Source: Pseudomonas sp. MIACH
GTDB taxonomy: Bacteria > Pseudomonadota > Gammaproteobacteria > Pseudomonadales > Pseudomonadaceae
Direction of reading: 5' to 3'
Assembly (NCBI RefSeq): GCF_001269925.1
Contig: NZ_LHVO01000063.1
Coordinates: 248,001 to 312,000 of the forward strand
DNA: 64,000 nucleotides
Part shown: positions 60,515 to 64,000 of the stretch, piece by piece
How the letters are laid out: each line of letters starts with the position of its first letter
Position numbering within the stretch: position 1 is the stretch's first letter
Notes under the pieces: generated by a model
The model's database searches: none
Told to the model about the DNA's origin: nothing
Seen by the model: only the letters and a program-made list of their open reading frames with translations
Position numbers and translations under genes: made by a program

Positions 60515-62464
60515 ATGACCATCGGTTCCAACTTTAACTACCCCGCAGACATCGACCAACAACACCGTCGTAGAAAGCGGACTGTACATAATAAATGGAG
60601 GGCAACATTCCCTAGCCCGCCAGACTTGTGTTTTGATTACCGTGCATTGGTAGAGCAAGAAAACGGTATTGCTCAAGCGACTAACACCGCTCACAAAATT
60701 TGTATTATTGGCGCGGGCATCACAGGTTTAACAACTGCACGCGAGCTACATAGATGCGGCTTCACAAATATCACATTAATCGAAAAATCAAAACGCATTG
60801 GTGGTCGACACCTGACAGCTCTCGGGAGCAATAACACGAACACACTCGGCCGCCCTCCTTTTGAGATGGGCGCAATGAGAATGCCTTTCTTCAACAGATC
60901 AAATGAGCGGCCCAAAGAGGGCCGCTCACTCATGGCGTATTACGCCAACGAATTTGAACTCGTCCACTCCGATTTTCCAAACCCTGGCAGCCCCACTGTC
61001 CAATCAACTGGAATATATCTAAGAGAAGGAAGCCTGGAAGGAAAAAGCGAACCCACCATGCTTATCTGGAAAAATTCAGATGGAAGAACAGCGCCACCCG
61101 GTGAAATCCTAGGTGCCGTCTTTGCGAAATGGAAAACATTTGCAGAACGGATGACACAGCATGTCTCCGAGCACTACGGCGCTGAACATTGGGAGGATAT
61201 GTGGGGCGCCATAGTAAAAAAATATGAAGGCACTTCATTTCGTGACTTGGTGAAGATGCCAACCATAGATCATTGGCAGCGAATGGACCCTGGCAATTTT
61301 GGTGGAATGGGCATGACGGCACAGGAGTCGGCTATTTTTTACTCTATCGGCATTGGCGATGGCAGTTGGGGAGCATTCTATGATATTTGCTCGATTTACC
61401 CGATACGCACGGCGATATTTGGTTTTAGCAGTCATCTGCAGTTGATCCACGGCCGCGTGAATTCGGAGGGCGAGCCTATAGAATCACCTTATCTTGACGC
61501 CACCGAGATTTTTGACTCAAGGGGCCTAAAATTTAATAATCCAAATTACATTGGTCTCGGCTCACTGGCCGAATCCCTACTATTTATAAAGGCATGTGAG
61601 ACCAGCGAATCATTATATGAGCATTTAATCAAAAGCCCCTCCGGTTTACTGACCCATAGCTCTGTAACGAAAATAAAAAAACTGGACACAGGAAAGATAA
61701 GAGTTTATTACGACTGGAATACTGAACGACCGAACACAGCAAAAAAGGAATTCATCGACGTTGACTCCGTTGTAATGACGCTTCCTTCATGGCTGATAGA
61801 AACGCAAATTCTTATCGAAGACTTTAGTCAAGACATGCTTTCGTTCGAAACAATCGCTGCGTTCAAGACAGCTCACTGGGAAACCAGCTGCAAAGTATAT
61901 GCCCCTCTCAAGAAATCCTTCCTTTCACATAATAAAAACATACCTAAATCCATCGTAACCGACAGTTTCATACATGACGTCTACACCTATCGCTACAATG
62001 ACAAAAGCACCTACGACTGCATCCTATTAAGCTACACTTGGGAAGATGACGCAACAAAGCTTTCGATGTTCAGCGACAAAGAACTTGTCGACAAGTGCAT
62101 AGCAGAACTGGACAGAATACTTTTGAAGTCAACAAACATTAAAGAGCGCATCTCTCCCTACATAGGACGTGACCAGGCAGTAGTTCAGCGTTGGATGAAC
62201 GACAAACACGCCCTTGGTTGTGCGAAACTCTATCGCCCTGGCACATACTACGACGCCGTAGGCCTGATGAAATACAACAGAGACTTCTCCCCAACATCCG
62301 GACTTTATCTTTGTGGTGAATCTTTTTCTGTGGATGCTGGCTGGACAGAACCTTGCTTCAGAGGAGCCATCGATACTGTAATCAATATCTGCAACAAGAC
62401 CCAAGCAAACTTCAACGGAGGGTTTAGCATGGGAGACTATCCTGAGTACAAGATAGAAACTTAA
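60515..62464 (+). CDS. Flavin-dependent amino-acid oxidase/2-monooxygenase (flavin amine oxidase family)
   Basis: 649 residues, AGGGAAG before the ATG. FAD-binding 'ICIIGAGITGLTTARELHR' with 'LIEKSKRIGGRH', the substrate-site 'FEMGAMRMPFF' (compare EAGAMRFP in tryptophan 2-monooxygenase) and the C-terminal FAD motif 'SFSVDAGWTEPCFRGAIDT'. Relatives oxidise Phe, Trp or Lys, either to imines or, as 2-monooxygenases, to amides with loss of CO2. The next gene is an amidase, which favours the 2-monooxygenase route. The gene is clearly AT-richer than its neighbours, suggesting transfer. Which amino acid is used is unknown. Confidence 0.82.
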   Translation: MTIGSNFNYPADIDQQHRRRKRTVHNKWRATFPSPPDLCFDYRALVEQENGIAQATNTAHKICIIGAGITGLTTARELHRCGFTNITLIEKSKRIGGRHLTALGSNNTNTLGRPPFEMGAMRMPFFNRSNERPKEGRSLMAYYANEFELVHSDFPNPGSPTVQSTGIYLREGSLEGKSEPTMLIWKNSDGRTAPPGEILGAVFAKWKTFAERMTQHVSEHYGAEHWEDMWGAIVKKYEGTSFRDLVKMPTIDHWQRMDPGNFGGMGMTAQESAIFYSIGIGDGSWGAFYDICSIYPIRTAIFGFSSHLQLIHGRVNSEGEPIESPYLDATEIFDSRGLKFNNPNYIGLGSLAESLLFIKACETSESLYEHLIKSPSGLLTHSSVTKIKKLDTGKIRVYYDWNTERPNTAKKEFIDVDSVVMTLPSWLIETQILIEDFSQDMLSFETIAAFKTAHWETSCKVYAPLKKSFLSHNKNIPKSIVTDSFIHDVYTYRYNDKSTYDCILLSYTWEDDATKLSMFSDKELVDKCIAELDRILLKSTNIKERISPYIGRDQAVVQRWMNDKHALGCAKLYRPGTYYDAVGLMKYNRDFSPTSGLYLCGESFSVDAGWTEPCFRGAIDTVINICNKTQANFNGGFSMGDYPEYKIET

Positions 62465-62585
62465 ATCAAAGAAAGAGAAATCGGCTACAACATAGCAAGA
62501 ATCATCTGACTTTTCTTTAAACATCTCTTCACCTCTTATAAACCCCCAACCAACCCTGGTTGCATAACAATAAGAGGTCACCCCC

Positions 62586-63473
62586 ATGAGCGAACCAACA
62601 AGCCCTGCCCGCGTCGCTGTCATTCAGTTCAACCCCCAAGTCGGTATAGCCAACCGAAGCGACAACTTGCATCAAAGTCTTGTACTCGCGACTGAAGCCG
62701 CAAACGGTGGCGCGAATCTGATCGTGCTGCCGGAGCTTTCCAATTGCGGGTATTTCTTCAGCAATCGCCAGGACGCGTTCGATCATGCAGAGGCAGTGCC
62801 GAACGGACCAAGCATGCGTGCATGGATCGATTTCGCCTGCAAGCATCAGGTGTACCTGGTGGCCGGCCTGAGTGAAATCGATGGTAAGCAGCTATTCAAC
62901 ACTGCGGTGTTGCTGGGGCCCGAGGGGTTCATAGGCAAATACCGCAAGGCCCATTTATGGAACCTTGAAAAGCTCTGGTTCACTCCAGGCAACACTGGAT
63001 TTCCGGTGTTTGAAACGCCCATCGGACGCATTGGCCTGTTGATCTGCTGGGACATCTGGTTCCCCGAAGTGCCGCGAATTCTCAGCCAGCAAGGCGCCGA
63101 TATCATTTGCAGCCTGAACAACTGGGTGTGGACGCCACCACCACTGTTCGATGAGGCGGGGAAGTGCATGGCGTCGTACCTGACAATGACCGCAGCGCAC
63201 GTCAACAACGTATTCATCGCTGCCGCCAGCCGCATTGGTGAAGAGCGGGATGCCCGCTACCTTGGGTGCTCCTTGATTGCCGGGACCAATGGCTGGCCGA
63301 TTGGCGCAGTGGCTTCGGCCAATCGCCAGGAGATCCTTTTCGCCGACATCGACATTACCAGTGCCCGCAGCGCACCGATCTGGAACAACCTCAATGACCT
63401 GCAACGGGACCGACGCAACGATCTGTATGACCAGATGCTCGGCTATTCCCAACACCCTGCCCTGCCTCGCTGA
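62586..63473 (+). CDS. Nitrilase-superfamily amidase (aliphatic amide or omega-amide hydrolase)
   Basis: 295 residues. Catalytic Glu in 'LIVLPELSNCGYFF', Lys in 'YRKAHLWNLEK' and Cys in 'GLLICWDIWFPE' form the triad. It resembles amidases that follow amino-acid 2-monooxygenases (compare DavB with DavA in lysine degradation), hydrolysing the resulting amide to acid and ammonia. It is 121 bp after the flavoenzyme gene on the same strand and has normal GC, unlike that gene. Confidence 0.88.
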   Translation: MSEPTSPARVAVIQFNPQVGIANRSDNLHQSLVLATEAANGGANLIVLPELSNCGYFFSNRQDAFDHAEAVPNGPSMRAWIDFACKHQVYLVAGLSEIDGKQLFNTAVLLGPEGFIGKYRKAHLWNLEKLWFTPGNTGFPVFETPIGRIGLLICWDIWFPEVPRILSQQGADIICSLNNWVWTPPPLFDEAGKCMASYLTMTAAHVNNVFIAAASRIGEERDARYLGCSLIAGTNGWPIGAVASANRQEILFADIDITSARSAPIWNNLNDLQRDRRNDLYDQMLGYSQHPALPR

Positions 63474-63487
63474 GGGGAGGGCAACCT

Positions 63488-64000
63488 ATGGAAAAGTTAT
63501 TTACCAAGAAAACGCCAACCTGCTCACGGGCGGATATTACGGTGGTTGCACTGGGACTGATCGCGACCTTGCTGGTGCTATGGGTCGTGTCCAGTCATCG
63601 TGGATCGTGGCCGGGATACAGTGAGATGGTGACGGCCCTGCCCCACCCCGCCGCCTGGTTGCGGTGGATAGTCGGAGATATCAGCGAAGTCGCTTTCTAC
63701 AAGCACGAGCTCGCATCACTGGGTCTATTAAGCGGTGCCTATCTGGCATGGTGGGCAAGCAAGCGTGGCAAAGCCTGGCAGGGCTTTTCCATTTGCTATG
63801 GCACCGGACTGTGGCCTTGGCTGGTGACCAGCTCGTTGATCGGGCTGTTGCTGAGCAACCTGCTGTGGGGCTGGAGCGTGACCGCCGAGACGTGGCAGCC
63901 TACATTTGCAGCGTTTGTGTCATTGCCCGCAGCGATGGTGCTCATGTTTGGCGGCGGTTGGAAAGTCACCCTCAACGGTGCCGTGCTGGGCGCGTTGCTG
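63488..64000 (+). CDS. Unrecognised integral membrane protein (partial, right edge)
   Basis: The frame opens at the ATG 63488 after GAGGGGAGGG and stays open to the window edge, 171 codons. Hydrophobic helices are seen at about 18-38 ('TVVALGLIATLLVLWVV'), 75-92 ('LASLGLLSGAYLAWW'), 108-132 ('GLWPWLVTSSLIGLLLSNLLWG') and 140-160 ('FAAFVSLPAAMVLMFGGG'). I do not recognise the family. It follows the amidase by 14 bp, so it is likely co-transcribed and may be a transporter of the pathway substrate. Confidence 0.8.
   Translation, partial: MEKLFTKKTPTCSRADITVVALGLIATLLVLWVVSSHRGSWPGYSEMVTALPHPAAWLRWIVGDISEVAFYKHELASLGLLSGAYLAWWASKRGKAWQGFSICYGTGLWPWLVTSSLIGLLLSNLLWGWSVTAETWQPTFAAFVSLPAAMVLMFGGGWKVTLNGAVLGALL

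Overview
The window reads as a chromosomal segment of a Pseudomonas of the fluorescens group. The evidence is the gacA-uvrC-pgsA-tRNA-Gly block, the PvdE-type siderophore exporter beside an NRPS, the BvgS-type phosphorelay, overall high GC with short dips, and a REP-like inverted repeat of the type common in that group. It is a mosaic: conserved core genes (about 45.0-53.4 kb) lie next to accessory metabolic and biosynthetic blocks.

Layout. 0-8.5 kb: the end of a siderophore-type NRPS system (a condensation-domain tail, a C-like/A/T/TE terminal protein, a PvdE-like exporter, a FhuF-like ferric reductase, and a second ABC protein behind a Fur-like box). 8.6-13.7 kb: a LysR-led CoA-dependent organic acid operon (HMG-CoA-lyase family, CaiB/BaiF CoA-transferase, gamma-carbonic-anhydrase fold protein, MFS carrier). 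13.8-16.7 kb: AraC regulator divergent from a short-chain dehydrogenase, then a hotdog thioesterase. 16.8-20.8 kb: betaine/sulfonium ABC importer translationally coupled to a homocysteine methyltransferase. 21.5-29.7 kb: an unusual set (THI5-like protein, APH-type kinase, rhodanese, TonB receptor, PnuC-family permease, DszA/NtaA-type flavin monooxygenase, GntR regulator) that I interpret as uptake and dismantling of thiamine or a similar vitamin. 29.8-31.8 kb: isochorismatase-family hydrolase plus MFS behind a possible Thr-codon attenuator.

31.8-44.1 kb is the most striking block: two closely related LysR regulators flank two exporters and a nine-gene, tightly packed operon. The operon encodes a type II thioesterase, an AfsA-type hotdog protein, two stand-alone ACPs, a ketoreductase-like SDR, a KAS III, a HAD hydrolase, a cytochrome P450 and an acyl-adenylate ligase. 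The set fits a butenolide/gamma-butyrolactone-like product built from a beta-ketoacyl-ACP. Its promoter region holds several palindromic and direct repeats. It ends beside a decayed kinase gene and a tRNA-Gly gene, a usual integration site.

45-64 kb: tRNA-Gly, pgsA, uvrC and gacA; a two-gene phage-type repressor/Cro-like switch; a DAHP synthase behind two successive aromatic leader peptides and a strong terminator; an aldo-keto reductase; a receiver-like protein lacking the phospho-acceptor Asp; a BvgS/BvgA-type phosphorelay pair; an MgtC/SapB membrane protein with a long structured upstream region; an FKBP isomerase; and an AT-rich amino-acid monooxygenase plus amidase pair running into an incomplete membrane protein at the right edge. 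Functional names come from motif recognition by eye; substrates and products are inference unless stated.
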